Shown: one piece after another, positions 16,019 to 25,781 of the stretch
Layout: every line of letters starts with the position of its first letter
Numbering within the stretch: position 1 is the stretch's first letter
From: Acuticoccus sp. I52.16.1
Lineage (GTDB): Bacteria; Pseudomonadota; Alphaproteobacteria; Rhizobiales; Amorphaceae
Assembly (NCBI RefSeq): GCF_022865125.1
Contig: NZ_CP094828.1
Location: 1,674,001 to 1,738,000, forward strand
Length of the DNA: 64,000 bases
Direction of reading: 5' to 3'
Position numbers and translations under genes: made by a program
Notes under the pieces: model-generated
Seen by the model: the letters and a program-made list of their open reading frames with translations, nothing else
Database searches by the model: none
What the model was told of the DNA's origin: nothing

Positions 16019-19000
16019 TCAGGCGGCCATGGTGTCCTCGGTGGCGGACATCAGCTCGGCATTGCCGCCGGCCGCGGCGGTGTCGATGCACAGATGCCGC
16101 TCGATCACCACCTCGTCCGCCGCGCACACGACCGGGACGATCGGCCCGGCCCGCTCCGCCAGCGCCCGGCGCACCGGGCCGAGGTCGTCGCCCTCGTAGG
16201 CCACCGCGTCGACCCCGGCCAGGGTGGCGAGGGCCGCCGGGTCGAGGACGCCGGCGACGCCGTCGCCTGCGCCGGCGGCCACGATCAGAACCGCGTTGCC
16301 GGTGGCCCTGGCGGCGGCCGCCTGCGCTTCGGCGAGGGCGAGTGTCGGGCCCAGGCACAGCACGGTGCCGCGGGGAAGGACCGAGAGGCGGTTCGATTCG
16401 CCGGTCGGCCCCGGCATGTCGTCCACGGCGAGCGGCGTTTCGGCCGGCTTTAGCGCGCAGAGGCGGCGCTGCACCTCGTCCACGGCGGCGGGCGGGCCGC
16501 TGTCGGCCGGGAGGCGCCGGGCGGCGCGGCGGGCGACGCGGGCCACCGTGCGCGGCCCGCCCGCCTTCGGCCCGGTGCCCGAAAGCCCCTCCCCGCCGAA
16601 CGGCTGCGAGCCGACGATGGCGCCGATCTGGTTGCGGTTCACATAGATGTTGCCGACCTTGATCCGGCTGACGATCTCCTCGACGCGGTCGTCGATCCGG
16701 GTGTGCAGGCCGAACGTCAGGCCGTAACCCTTGGCGTTGATCGCGGCGATCACCGCGTCGATCTCGTCCGCCTTGAAGGTGGCGACGTGGAGGACGGGCC
16801 CGAAGATCTCCTCGTCCAGCACACCGATGCCGGGAATGTCGATGATGGTGGGCGGGACGAACAGCCCCTCCCCCGTCACCGCCTGCCCGCTCGCCTCGAT
16901 GTGCGCATCGATCTTCGCGCGCGCCTCGGCGTCGATCACCGGGCCGACGTCGGTGGAGACTTTCCACGGGTCGCCGATCATCAGCGCCTCGACGGCGCCG
17001 CGCAGCATCGTCATCAGCTTGGGGGCGACGTCCTCCTGCACGTAGAGGACGCGCAGCGCCGAGCAGCGCTGGCCGGCGCTCTGGAACGCCGAGGCCACGA
17101 TGTCCCGCACGGCCTGCTCGGGGAGCGCGGTGGAGTCGACGATCATGGCGTTGAGGCCCCCGGTCTCGGCGACCAGGAAGGCGTCGGGCGAGGACTTGGC
17201 GAGTTGCCGGTCGATCGCCTTGGCGGTGGCGGTGGAGCCGGTGAAGGCGACGCCGGCGAGGCCCGGAACGGCGACCAGCGCGGCGCCCACCTCGCCACCG
17301 CCGGGCGTGAGCTGCAGCGCGGCGTGGGGAACGCCCGCCTCGTGCATCAAGTGGGCGGCGCGGCAGGCGACCAGCGAGGTCTGCTCGGCGGGCTTGGCGA
17401 TCACCGCGTTGCCGGCGGCGAGCGAGGCCGCGATCTGGCCGGTGAAGATCGCCAGCGGGAAATTCCACGGCGAGATCGCCACCACCACGCCGGCACCGTC
17501 CGGCGCGAGCCGCTCGGCCTCGTCGGCATAGTAGCGCAGGAAGTCGACCGCCTCGCGCAGCTCCGACACCGCGTCGAGCGCGATCTTGCCGGCCTCGCGG
17601 GCACACAGCGCGAAGAGCTCGCCCGCATGCGCCTCGTAGAGGTCGGCGACCCGGCGCAGCACGGCGGCCCGCTCCTTGGCGTCGCCCCAGTCGACCGCCG
17701 CACGCGCCGCGGCGACGACGGCGGCCGCGGCGGCCGGGTCGAGGTCGGTCACGGAGCCGACCTGATCGGCGGGTTTCGCCGGGTTGGCGACCGCGCGCTC
17801 GGCCCCGTCCACCCCGGTCGGCACCGCCAGCGGCGCGGCCGACCAGGTCACGTCGTGGAAGGGCCGCCGCGCGTCCTCGAACGCCTCCAGGACGACGGGG
17901 TCGTAGAGGTCCCAGCCGGCGGAGTTCTGCCGGCCGGCGCCGTAAAGGGCGGGCGGCTGGCGCAGGCGCGCGTTGACAGCGGGTGCGGCGGCGAGCGTCG
18001 CGAACGGGTCCTTCGCCACCTCTTCGGGCGGCACGCGCTCGTCCACCACCTGGTTGGCGAAGGACGAGTTGGCGCCGTTCTCCAAGAGCCGGCGCACCAG
18101 GTAGGCGAGAAGATCCTCGTGCGCGCCGACGGGGGCGTAGATGCGCACCGGCACCGCCTTGCCGGTCTGCGCGGTCTCGGCGCGGACGGCCTCGTAGAGC
18201 GCCTCGCCCATCCCGTGCAGGCGCTGGAACTCGAATGCCTCGTCCTTCGCCATCGCCAGCACGGCGCACACGGTGTGCGCGTTGTGGGTGGCGAACTGCG
18301 GGTAGAGCCGGTCGGCCCGGTCCAGCAGCGCGCGGGCGCAGGAGATGTAGGACACGTCGCTGGAGCACTTGCGGGTGAAGACCGGGAAGGTCGGCGTGCC
18401 CGTGACCTGGGCGCGCTTGATCTCGGTGTCCCAGTACGCACCCTTGACGAGCCGCACCATGATGCGCCGGCCGGTGTGCTGGGCCAGCGCGTCGAGCCAG
18501 CGGATCACCGGCAGCGCGCGCCGGCCGTAGCCCTGCACGACGACGCCGAAGCCCTCCCAGCCGTCGAGCTGCGGGTCGGCGGCGACGGCGGCGATGATGT
18601 CGAGCGAGAGGTCGAGCCGATCCTGCTCCTCGGCGTCGATGTTGAAACCCATGTTGGCGGCCGCTGCCTTGCGGGCGAGCCCCTTCACGATGTCGACCAG
18701 CGCGGGCACGCATGTCGCGCGTTGAAGCGTGTCGTAGCGCGGGTGCAGGGCGGACAGCTTGATGGAGATGCCGGGGTTCTCCTCCGGCGGGACTCCCTTC
18801 CTGGCACGCCCGGCGATGGCGGCGATCGCATCTTCGTAGGACTTGGCGTAGCGCGCGGCGTCCGCGTAGGTGCGCGCGGCCTCGCCGAGCATGTCGTACG
18901 AATAGTTGTAGCCCTTCGCCTCCATGCCGGCAGCGCGCTTCATGGCCCCGTCGATCGTCTCGCCCAGCACGAACTGCCGACCCAGCCGGCGCATTGCCTC

Positions 19001-19504
19001 ACCCACCGCGCGGCGGATGACGGGTTCGCCCAGCCGCTTCAGCGCCCCGCGCAGCGCCTTGGTGATGCCCGTGCCGCGCTCGTCCAGCACGTGGCCGGTG
19101 AGCAGCAGCGCCCAGGTGGAGGCGTTGACCAGCGACGACGACGAGTGGCCGAGGTGCTTGCCCCAGTCGGAGGGGGCGATCTTGTCCTCGATCAGGGCGT
19201 CGATGGTGTCGGCGTCCGGCACGCGCAGCAGCGCCTCGGCGAGACACATGAGGGCGATGCCCTCCTCGGTGGAGAGGCCGTATTCGGCGAGGAAGGTCTC
19301 CATCAGGCCCGGTCGCGAGTCGGTGCGGACCTTGCGCACGATCCTGGCGGCACGGTCGGCGGTCCGCTTGCGGGTGGCCTCGTCGAGCCGGGCGGCGGCG
19401 ACCAGGCGGTCCAACACGGCGGCCTCGTCCGCGAGCGTGGCTTCGCGAATCGCGACGCGGGCGTTCGACAGCGTGGGCGTGGCGGTCGTTGACGAGGCAG
19501 TCAT
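16019..19504 (-). CDS. putA: Bifunctional proline dehydrogenase / L-glutamate gamma-semialdehyde dehydrogenase PutA
   Basis: Oxidises proline to glutamate in two steps; FAD-linked in the N-terminal half and NAD+-linked in the C-terminal half. The 1161 residues show an alpha-helical arm, a PRODH barrel with GYNYSYDMLGEAARTYADA and MVRLVKGAYWDTEIKRAQ, then an aldehyde dehydrogenase domain with SPWNFPLAIFTGQIAA, VAETGGLNAMIVDS (catalytic Glu) and SAGQRCSALRVLYVQ (catalytic Cys). The N-terminus has no ribbon-helix-helix domain, so this is the non-DNA-binding form, unlike E. coli PutA. GGAGAACCCC precedes the ATG. No Lrp-type regulator is adjacent. Confidence 0.97.
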   Translation of the reverse strand: MTASSTTATPTLSNARVAIREATLADEAAVLDRLVAAARLDEATRKRTADRAARIVRKVRTDSRPGLMETFLAEYGLSTEEGIALMCLAEALLRVPDADTIDALIEDKIAPSDWGKHLGHSSSSLVNASTWALLLTGHVLDERGTGITKALRGALKRLGEPVIRRAVGEAMRRLGRQFVLGETIDGAMKRAAGMEAKGYNYSYDMLGEAARTYADAARYAKSYEDAIAAIAGRARKGVPPEENPGISIKLSALHPRYDTLQRATCVPALVDIVKGLARKAAAANMGFNIDAEEQDRLDLSLDIIAAVAADPQLDGWEGFGVVVQGYGRRALPVIRWLDALAQHTGRRIMVRLVKGAYWDTEIKRAQVTGTPTFPVFTRKCSSDVSYISCARALLDRADRLYPQFATHNAHTVCAVLAMAKDEAFEFQRLHGMGEALYEAVRAETAQTGKAVPVRIYAPVGAHEDLLAYLVRRLLENGANSSFANQVVDERVPPEEVAKDPFATLAAAPAVNARLRQPPALYGAGRQNSAGWDLYDPVVLEAFEDARRPFHDVTWSAAPLAVPTGVDGAERAVANPAKPADQVGSVTDLDPAAAAAVVAAARAAVDWGDAKERAAVLRRVADLYEAHAGELFALCAREAGKIALDAVSELREAVDFLRYYADEAERLAPDGAGVVVAISPWNFPLAIFTGQIAASLAAGNAVIAKPAEQTSLVACRAAHLMHEAGVPHAALQLTPGGGEVGAALVAVPGLAGVAFTGSTATAKAIDRQLAKSSPDAFLVAETGGLNAMIVDSTALPEQAVRDIVASAFQSAGQRCSALRVLYVQEDVAPKLMTMLRGAVEALMIGDPWKVSTDVGPVIDAEARAKIDAHIEASGQAVTGEGLFVPPTIIDIPGIGVLDEEIFGPVLHVATFKADEIDAVIAAINAKGYGLTFGLHTRIDDRVEEIVSRIKVGNIYVNRNQIGAIVGSQPFGGEGLSGTGPKAGGPRTVARVARRAARRLPADSGPPAAVDEVQRRLCALKPAETPLAVDDMPGPTGESNRLSVLPRGTVLCLGPTLALAEAQAAAARATGNAVLIVAAGAGDGVAGVLDPAALATLAGVDAVAYEGDDLGPVRRALAERAGPIVPVVCAADEVVIERHLCIDTAAAGGNAELMSATEDTMAA

Positions 19505-19690
19505 GGGGTTCTCCAGCGAGCAGAACCGGCATTATCGCCAATATCGAACCGACACGCGAGAGGGCGGCGCCGTCGCACGGCCGCCGCCACAGCCCAATTT
19601 TTGAGCAAGTTCAAGATTTGATCGCCGAGGCTCGCCGCGGCGCTGCGCCCGGCCGCATCGCGCGGCCGTATGCGTCAGCGGTCGTGCGCC

Positions 19691-20587
19691 TCAGAGGCCG
19701 AAGAGGCCGCCGCCGGAGGCCTGCGGGAGGTACTCCTCGATCAGCGCCTTCACCTGCGCGTCGCGCGACGCACCGGTCCGCCCGCCGATCACCACCACGA
19801 TGATGTGCTTGCCCCCCCGCTCCACCGAGGAGACCAGGTTGAAGCCCGAGGCGCGGATGTAGCCGGTCTTGATGCCGTTGACCCCCGGCACCTTGCCCAG
19901 CAGCTTGTTGGTGTTGGTCCAGGTGCGCCCGCCGTAGGAGATCTTCGGCGTGGTGAAGTAGCGGAACTCGTTCGGGAACCGGTCCGACAGCGCCTTGCCG
20001 AGGATCGCCATGTCCCGCGCGCTGGTATATTGCCGGTCGTCCGGAAGGCCCGAAGCGTTGACGAACGACGTCTGGCTCATGCCGAGGGCGCGCGCCTTGG
20101 CGGTCATCTGCCGCGCGAACGCATCCTCCGAGCCGGCGATGTTCTCCGCGATCACCACCGCCACGTCGTTGGCCGAGCGCACCGCCAGCGCCCGCACGGC
20201 GGTGTCGACCGGGATGGAGGTGCCGGCCTTCACGCCCAGCTTGGCGGGCGGCCGACTGGCGGCCTCCGCGCTCACCTGCAGCGCCGTCGTCCCGGTCCAC
20301 TGTCCGGCGTTCATCTTCTCGAAGACGAGGTAGAGCGTCATCATCTTCGTCAGCGACGCGGGGTAGCGCAGGCTGGTGGCGTTCTCCTCGTGCAGGATCT
20401 TGCCGGTGCGCGCGTCCACCACGATGGCCGCGTAGGCCCGCTGCTCGACGATCGGGACGGCGTATTCATTGAGGGTCGGTTGCGGTGCGGTGGACGCCGG
20501 GCCGGCGAGTTGCGGCGCCTGGTCGTTCCGCCCCGAAGAGCAGCCCGCCAGCATGGCAACGCAAAGTAGAACGATCAGGCCACGCAT
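19691..20587 (-). CDS. D-alanyl-D-alanine carboxypeptidase (peptidase S11) lipoprotein
   Basis: A 298-residue S11 carboxypeptidase with a lipoprotein signal (MRGLIVLLCVAMLAGC; lipobox LAGC with C16). The active-site motifs SLTK (78-81), SAN (138-140) and KTG (240-242) are all intact. It would be membrane-anchored and trim peptidoglycan stem peptides. It is much shorter than the other S11 gene in this window because it lacks both the Pro-rich tail and a clear C-terminal domain. GGAGGGCGCC precedes the ATG. Confidence 0.92.
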   Translation of the reverse strand: MRGLIVLLCVAMLAGCSSGRNDQAPQLAGPASTAPQPTLNEYAVPIVEQRAYAAIVVDARTGKILHEENATSLRYPASLTKMMTLYLVFEKMNAGQWTGTTALQVSAEAASRPPAKLGVKAGTSIPVDTAVRALAVRSANDVAVVIAENIAGSEDAFARQMTAKARALGMSQTSFVNASGLPDDRQYTSARDMAILGKALSDRFPNEFRYFTTPKISYGGRTWTNTNKLLGKVPGVNGIKTGYIRASGFNLVSSVERGGKHIIVVVIGGRTGASRDAQVKALIEEYLPQASGGGLFGL

Positions 20588-20722
20588 GGCGCCCTCCGGG
20601 TACGCAAACGTGGTCGTTATGGCGTGTCGCCGGGGCGCTGTCGCCGGGCGGCATCGCTCGCGCCCGGTGGCGGACGCGCGAATATCAGCGCGCGTTGCAG
20701 GAATGCCCGTTCAGGCTGTGGC

Positions 20723-21598
20723 TCAGCCCGGCAGCGAGGTCTCGTTGACCACGGCGAGGAAGCGGTGGGCGATCGTCGGCGCGGAGTGGGCGAGGTGGAA
20801 GGCGTACTCGTCCCACGGCTTGTCCATCTCGCGCACCTTGACGCGGCGGATGCTCTCGGTGCGCGAGGACCCGTTGTTCCACACGAAGCCGACGCCGAGA
20901 TTGTTGGCGACCGCCTCCAGCATGCTGTCGCGCGTGTCGACCACCACGGAGGCGTGCGGCTCCAGCATCGCGGCGGTGAACGCGGCGTCCACCACGCGCT
21001 GCACGTAGGACTGCTTGGTGCGGAAGATCAGCGGCTGCTCGACCAGCTCGGCGATCTCGATCTCCTCGCGGTCGGCGAAGGCGTGGTCCGGGTGGACCAG
21101 CGCGACGACCGATTGGCTGGAGCACATCACGCGGGTGAAGCGCGGCTCGTCCGGCACCTCGGGAATGATCGCGACGTCGATATGCTGGGTCAGGACCGCT
21201 TCCATGAGGCGGCTCCAGGGGCCGGTCTCGATGTTGAGCGCGACGGTGGGATGGCGGGCACGGAAGGCGCTGATGTAGCGCATCGCCGGCATCGCGTTGC
21301 CGATGCCGATGCGCAAGGGGCCGAAGTCCATCTCGTCGTGACGGGCCAGGAGGCGCAGCGCGTCGTCCTCGCGGCGGCGGATGTCGGAGGTGATCCGGTA
21401 GAGCTCGCGACAGATCGCGGTCGGGACGATCGACCCGCGCCGCTTCTCGAACAGCGCAACTTTAAATTCCGTCTGCAGCTCACGCACATGTTGTGTCACG
21501 GCCGGCTGAGAGACACCCAGCCGTCGCGCTGCCGCGGTGAATCCGCCTTCCTCGACAACCGCATTGAGCGCGCGGATCTTGGACGAGGTCAGACTCAT
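20723..21598 (-). CDS. LysR-family transcriptional regulator
   Basis: A 291-residue LysR-type regulator. The N-terminal winged helix-turn-helix has ALNAVVEEGGFTAAARRLGVSQPAVTQHVRELQTEF (about residues 10-45), followed by a linker helix and a periplasmic-binding-like effector domain with RIGIGNAMPAMRYISAF and VVDTRDSMLEAVANNLGVGFV. The effector is unknown. It diverges from the RTX gene across a 460-bp region rich in inverted repeats, so it may regulate itself and that gene; this is inference from position. Confidence 0.92.
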   Translation of the reverse strand: MSLTSSKIRALNAVVEEGGFTAAARRLGVSQPAVTQHVRELQTEFKVALFEKRRGSIVPTAICRELYRITSDIRRREDDALRLLARHDEMDFGPLRIGIGNAMPAMRYISAFRARHPTVALNIETGPWSRLMEAVLTQHIDVAIIPEVPDEPRFTRVMCSSQSVVALVHPDHAFADREEIEIAELVEQPLIFRTKQSYVQRVVDAAFTAAMLEPHASVVVDTRDSMLEAVANNLGVGFVWNNGSSRTESIRRVKVREMDKPWDEYAFHLAHSAPTIAHRFLAVVNETSLPG

Positions 21599-21608
21599 GG
21601 GGAGGCAC

Positions 21609-21697
21609 TCCGGTTCCTGTTAGCACGCCCCAGCTAGGGCGGTCGGCGACATATACGTAGGATTTAGCTGCGGGTTTCCGATATGACAGGAACCGGA
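21609..21697. repeat. 12-bp perfect inverted repeat, arms 65 bp apart
   Basis: The left arm TCCGGTTCCTGT (21609-21620) is exactly complementary to the right arm ACAGGAACCGGA (21686-21697). The left arm lies 10-22 bp upstream of the LysR start codon, partly in its leader. The wide spacing and the third core copy at 21911-21919 suggest separate binding sites rather than an RNA hairpin. Confidence 0.6.
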
Positions 21698-21719
21698 TAT
21701 CGGCATACCAGGCACTACT

Positions 21720-21736
21720 GTTTCATATAGTGAAAC
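21720..21736. promoter_or_regulatory. Palindrome GTTTCA-N5-TGAAAC, possible operator
   Basis: A perfect 6-bp dyad with a 5-bp centre (TATAG). Within it, TTTCATATAGTGAAA fits the loose T-N11-A form of LysR-type boxes, and it lies between the divergent LysR and RTX genes. No binding can be shown from sequence alone. Confidence 0.45.
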
Positions 21737-22060
21737 GGTGATCTCAAATCTATAAACCCTTTAACACACATTGCAAACCGAGCTATGCGGTGAGCGTGCA
21801 TATGGCATGCCATCACGGAGGGTGCCAGACGGCGAATCGCCGAATCACGCTTAGGTTTGTGCGACGAAGGTTGGCTGGATGACAATTGCGTCTACAGTTT
21901 GACGCATGCGACAGGAACCAGAAATTGCAGGCCGACGCGGTTTACCATCGCGCTCGATTCTTGTCGCTTTTTCGCTAAAGTTGCGCATTGTTCACGCAGG
22001 CGCGGCACGCCCGCATGATATAGGCGGCCGCAGTCTATTCGCCGGTTCCATGGAGACAGC

Positions 22061-23671
22061 ATGCCGCGCGCCGTTTCGTTTAATACCCAGTATTTCAATG
22101 AGAGCGGCGGTTATTCGATCACCGAGGTGACGGGAGCCGTCAATCGCTACGCTTTCCGCAACTTCCTCAGCGAACTCGAGACGGACCGCGGCGGCGTCGA
22201 CCTCGGCCTCCCCCAGCCGGTCGACTCGGGCCAGCTCTACCAGATCCTCGCCCAGCTGCGCGTTCCCCCCGTCGTCGACGGCGTCAAGCATATCGACCTG
22301 ACCGGCGTCTATCCGACCGTCGAGTACATCGCGTCGAACGACGGCTTCCGTGACGTCTGGGTCATCGGCGACAATCGCGGCGGCGGACTGCGCGGCACCA
22401 CCAAGGACGACCTCATCCTCGCCGGCCGTGGTGACGACATCGTCCTCGGCCAGTCCGGCGCCGACTTCATCAACGGCGGCGACGGCAACGACGTGCTCGG
22501 CGGCGGCGGCGGCGACGACTTCCTGTTCGGCGACACCGGCAACGACCTGCTGCGCGGCCGCCGTGGCGACGACATCCTGCAGGGCGGCGCGGGGAACGAC
22601 ACCCTCTCCGGCGCGCAAGGCGCCGACACCTTCATGTTCCAGGATTCCGACTTCAGCGGTGCGTCCTCGGTCGACATCATCCGCGACTACCACCCGCGCC
22701 AGGGCGATCAGATCGTCGATACCACCGGCCTCCTGAAGGTCGAGAAGACCGGCGACATCTCCCCCTACGGCAACGGCACCGGCACCATCCTCGTCAACGA
22801 GCTGACGAACGACCGCGTTATCGTCTACGGCGCCCGCGTGCGCGACAAGGACATCCTGAACCAGTACGTCGAGCCGGACGTCTCGCCCGACGGAGCCCGC
22901 TCGATCCCGCGCGAGGGCATCTACGTCGGCGGCACGCCGACGCCGCCGACCGGCGCGGGCATCGTCGCCTTCGACCTGCAGCGCATCGCCGGCTACCAGG
23001 ACGGCGACGACTTCATCGAGACCTACCAGGTCACGGTGCGCAACAACACCGATCGCACCATCCTCAACACGGCCGAGCTGGACATCAAGCTCGCCGGCGG
23101 CACGTTCGACATCGTCGCCGGCAGCGTGTTCGGCGGACGCTATAGCGGCGGCACGTTCGACCTCGCCTCCGGAGGGCGCCGCGCGCTGCCGGGCGAGAGC
23201 GAGGTGAGCGTCCTGCAGTTCTCCGTCGCCAACCGTTCGCCGCTGACGCCCATCAGCATCGACGGGTCGAGCGCCAACGACTTCTCGCCCGAATTCTCCG
23301 GCAGTCAGGACACCTACTACCAGCCCGCCTTCCAGATCACCGTCGAGATCTCGGGCCGGACCGACGAGGGCGGCACCGCCGAGGTGTTCATCACCAACAT
23401 CGGCAACACCACCCTCCAAGACCTCGACAACATGGTCTTCTCGTTCAGCGACGGCGACATCACCGTCACCGACTCCCCCTGGGGCGCGGATTACTTCTCC
23501 GATCGGTTCGCGGTGGAGCCGTGGAGCACGTCCAACGGGCACGGGGCACTGGCGCAGGGCGAGACGACGAAGCTCTTCGGCTTCACCTACGAGCTGGACG
23601 ACGGCAGCGACGCCAAGGTCGACGTGAACGACTTCCGCCTGAAGAGCGACTTCGACGACCTCATCAGCTGA
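22061..23671 (+). CDS. RTX calcium-binding secreted protein with CBM2-like C-terminal modules
   Basis: A 536-residue protein without a Sec signal. Residues about 108-190 hold hemolysin-type nonapeptides (for example GGDGNDVLG and GGAGNDTLS) that fold on Ca2+, typical of type I secretion substrates. The C-terminal 230 residues form two beta-rich segments. The second (about 425-515) has 'ITNIGNTTL', a central Trp-containing stretch and '[17 protein letters not shown]', a layout resembling family 2 carbohydrate-binding modules. The first (about 305-400) has a similar 'VRNNTD...LPGES' pattern. The ATG follows GGAGACAGC. No type I exporter is next to it. The function may be surface or polysaccharide binding; this is inference. 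Confidence 0.75.
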   Translation: MPRAVSFNTQYFNESGGYSITEVTGAVNRYAFRNFLSELETDRGGVDLGLPQPVDSGQLYQILAQLRVPPVVDGVKHIDLTGVYPTVEYIASNDGFRDVWVIGDNRGGGLRGTTKDDLILAGRGDDIVLGQSGADFINGGDGNDVLGGGGGDDFLFGDTGNDLLRGRRGDDILQGGAGNDTLSGAQGADTFMFQDSDFSGASSVDIIRDYHPRQGDQIVDTTGLLKVEKTGDISPYGNGTGTILVNELTNDRVIVYGARVRDKDILNQYVEPDVSPDGARSIPREGIYVGGTPTPPTGAGIVAFDLQRIAGYQDGDDFIETYQVTVRNNTDRTILNTAELDIKLAGGTFDIVAGSVFGGRYSGGTFDLASGGRRALPGESEVSVLQFSVANRSPLTPISIDGSSANDFSPEFSGSQDTYYQPAFQITVEISGRTDEGGTAEVFITNIGNTTLQDLDNMVFSFSDGDITVTDSPWGADYFSDRFAVEPWSTSNGHGALAQGETTKLFGFTYELDDGSDAKVDVNDFRLKSDFDDLIS

Positions 23672-23698
23672 CGCGGCGCGCGGGGCCGGCGGGGCGGT

Positions 23699-25129
23699 TC
23701 ACTTCACCGCCTCCACGCCGCGGGGCGAGGCGTCCTCGTCGCGGTGGAGCTTCTCCAGAGCGTCGACGAGCGCGGTCTTGAGCCCCTCCTCGAAGGTCGG
23801 GTGATAGACCGGCATGCGCAGCAGCTCCAGCACCGACATGCCGGTCGTCAACGCCAAGGCCAGCGTGTGGGCGATGTGCTCGGCGCGGGGCCCGAACATC
23901 TCCGCCCCCAGAACCGCCGATGTCTCCTCCTCGACGTAGACGTTGAGCCGGCCGACGGCCTCGTCCATCACCATCGCTCGCCCCTGGTCGCTCCAGTCGC
24001 AGGTGCCGACCACGAAGCGCGCGTCGCGGGCGGTCAGCTCGCCGAGCGTCTCGCCCACCATCGCGATCTGCGGCTCGCAGAACACGATCGACAGCGGCAC
24101 CGGACGGTCCTGCGCCACGGGCTCGTCTCGCACCGCGTTGGAGCCGGCGATCTCACCGCTCGCCTCCGCCTCGTGCAGCAGCGGCATCTCGTCCATCACG
24201 TCCCCGGCGATGTAGATGTCGCTCTCGCCGCAACGGCCCGTGGCCCGGTCGAACACCGGCACCCCGTCCTCGTCGAGCGTCAGCGACGTCGCCTCGAGCC
24301 CCAGCCCGCCGACGTTGGCCCGCCGCCCGACCGCGACCAGCACGCGCTCGAACGTCGCCGAGAAGGGCCGGCCGTCGGCGCGATAGTCCACCGTCACGTC
24401 GTTGGCGGCGCCGCGGATCGCGGTCATCTCGTGGTGGGGCACGAAGTCCATGGTGGAGCCGAGGTGCTCTCGGGCGACGTCGCGCACCGTCTCGTCCGTC
24501 AGGCCGCCGACGAGGCCGTCTTTGCCGAACACGCGCACCCGCACGCCCAGCTGCGACAGCGCCTGCCCCAGCTCCAGACCGATCAGCCCGTTGCCGAACA
24601 CCGCCACCGACGCCGGAAGCCGCGTCCAGTCGAAGACGTCCTCGTTGGTCTCCGGCCGGCCGGGGGCGAACTCCGGCGGGACCACGGGCGACGAGCCGGT
24701 CGCGATGACGACGCGGTTCGCCCGCACGGTGAGATCGCCGAGCGGGCCGGTGACGGCAAGCGTGCTGTCGTCCTGGAAACGGGCGGTGCCGGTGAGGCGC
24801 ATGTCGGGGGGCAGACTGTCGACATGGCGCACGACCGCGGCGACGAACCGGTCGCGCAGCAGGCGCACGCGGCGCATCACCTCGGCCCCGTCGACGCTGA
24901 GGCCCTCGCACTCGATACCGAAGGTGTAGGCCTCGCGCACGGCGGCGGCGGCGTTGGCGGCGGCGATGAGCAGCTTGGAGGGCATGCACCCCACTCGCGC
25001 GCAGGTCGTGCCGAGAGGGCCGCTGTCGATCAGCAGGACGTTGGCGCTGACGCGGCGCGCCTCGCGAATGGCGGCCAATCCCGCGGTGCCTGCGCCGATC
25101 ACGGCAACGTCCACCCGTCTGTCGATCAT
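23699..25129 (-). CDS. Dihydrolipoyl dehydrogenase-like FAD disulfide oxidoreductase
   Basis: A 476-residue class I pyridine nucleotide-disulfide oxidoreductase. It has FAD-binding GAGTAGLAA (12-20), the redox-active pair in CARVGC (C43, C48), a second dinucleotide fold with VFGNGLIGLELG, the IYIAGDV FAD-contact motif, and a C-terminal dimer domain with YHPTFEEGLK, which supplies the His-Glu pair that activates the thiol. It is not beside 2-oxoacid dehydrogenase genes, so it is an orphan whose partner disulfide is unknown. The start has GGGGCGAG upstream. Confidence 0.88.
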   Translation of the reverse strand: MIDRRVDVAVIGAGTAGLAAIREARRVSANVLLIDSGPLGTTCARVGCMPSKLLIAAANAAAAVREAYTFGIECEGLSVDGAEVMRRVRLLRDRFVAAVVRHVDSLPPDMRLTGTARFQDDSTLAVTGPLGDLTVRANRVVIATGSSPVVPPEFAPGRPETNEDVFDWTRLPASVAVFGNGLIGLELGQALSQLGVRVRVFGKDGLVGGLTDETVRDVAREHLGSTMDFVPHHEMTAIRGAANDVTVDYRADGRPFSATFERVLVAVGRRANVGGLGLEATSLTLDEDGVPVFDRATGRCGESDIYIAGDVMDEMPLLHEAEASGEIAGSNAVRDEPVAQDRPVPLSIVFCEPQIAMVGETLGELTARDARFVVGTCDWSDQGRAMVMDEAVGRLNVYVEEETSAVLGAEMFGPRAEHIAHTLALALTTGMSVLELLRMPVYHPTFEEGLKTALVDALEKLHRDEDASPRGVEAVK

Positions 25130-25253
25130 ACTCGCCCCTCCCGCGACTCCAACCACCGGTAATTGTATAAGTAGAAATTTGTTCCCGTCGTGCGACCCGG
25201 TGACCGCATTTGTGATCCACGCGGAGAGGTTCCACGGAACCGCAAAGCGCGAT

Positions 25254-25769
25254 ATGAGCCGCGCCATGATGCGCATCGTGGTGACTTTGGCGGTGGTTCT
25301 GGCGCTCGCGGGCTGCGGCCGGTTCGGCAGCGGCGACGAGCCCGGCCTCACCGTGCCCAACGTGGCGCGCGAGCAGTCGGTCGACCCGGCGCGCGCGGCC
25401 CAGCTGATCAACGCCTACCGGGTCTCCAAGGGAGCCGGCCCGCTTCAGGTGGACCCGGCGCTCAACCGCATCGCCGCCGAGACTGCCCGCGAACTCGCCC
25501 GGCGCGACACGTTGAAGACGCGGATGCACACCGCCGGCGGCCTCGCCCGGCGCCTCCTGGCGGACGACTACTCGGCCGAGCGCGCGGCGGAGAACCTCGG
25601 CGCCGGGTACCCGACGCTGGTGATGGCGGTGGACGGGTGGAAGACCTCGCCCGGCCACAACAAGAACCTCTTGAACCGCGAGATGACCCACATGGGCATC
25701 GGCCTCGCCCTCACGCAGAAGGGCAAGTTCCACTCCTACTGGGTGCTGCTGCTCGCCAAGCCGGACTGA
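25254..25769 (+). CDS. CAP/SCP-domain lipoprotein
   Basis: A 171-residue exported protein. The N-terminus MMRIVVTLAVVLALAGCG is a lipoprotein signal with lipobox LAGC. It is followed by a CAP (cysteine-rich secretory/SCP-like) domain: LINAYRVSKGAGPLQVDPALNRIA, MHTAGGLARRLL and AENLGAGY, then GWKTSPGHNKNLLNREMTHMGIGL, which contains the family's H and E residues. The ligand is unknown. Three in-frame ATGs lie close together; I used the first, but the start at 25266 is equally possible. The promoter probably overlaps the divergent oxidoreductase start. Confidence 0.85.
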   Translation: MSRAMMRIVVTLAVVLALAGCGRFGSGDEPGLTVPNVAREQSVDPARAAQLINAYRVSKGAGPLQVDPALNRIAAETARELARRDTLKTRMHTAGGLARRLLADDYSAERAAENLGAGYPTLVMAVDGWKTSPGHNKNLLNREMTHMGIGLALTQKGKFHSYWVLLLAKPD

Positions 25770-25781
25770 GCCGGCCGCCGC

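Larger units (their letters stand above)
21599..22060. promoter_or_regulatory. Divergent LysR/RTX intergenic region
   Basis: This 462-bp region is visibly richer in A+T than the surrounding DNA and contains no plausible gene. It holds a 12-bp inverted repeat, a third copy of its core further downstream (ACAGGAACC at 21911-21919), and a compact palindrome. It must contain the promoters of both divergent genes, but I could not place -35/-10 boxes with confidence. Confidence 0.6.

Noticed and set aside
16703-19492. A 929-codon plus-strand frame opposite putA
   Set aside because: Antisense shadow of a clear PutA; no family motifs.
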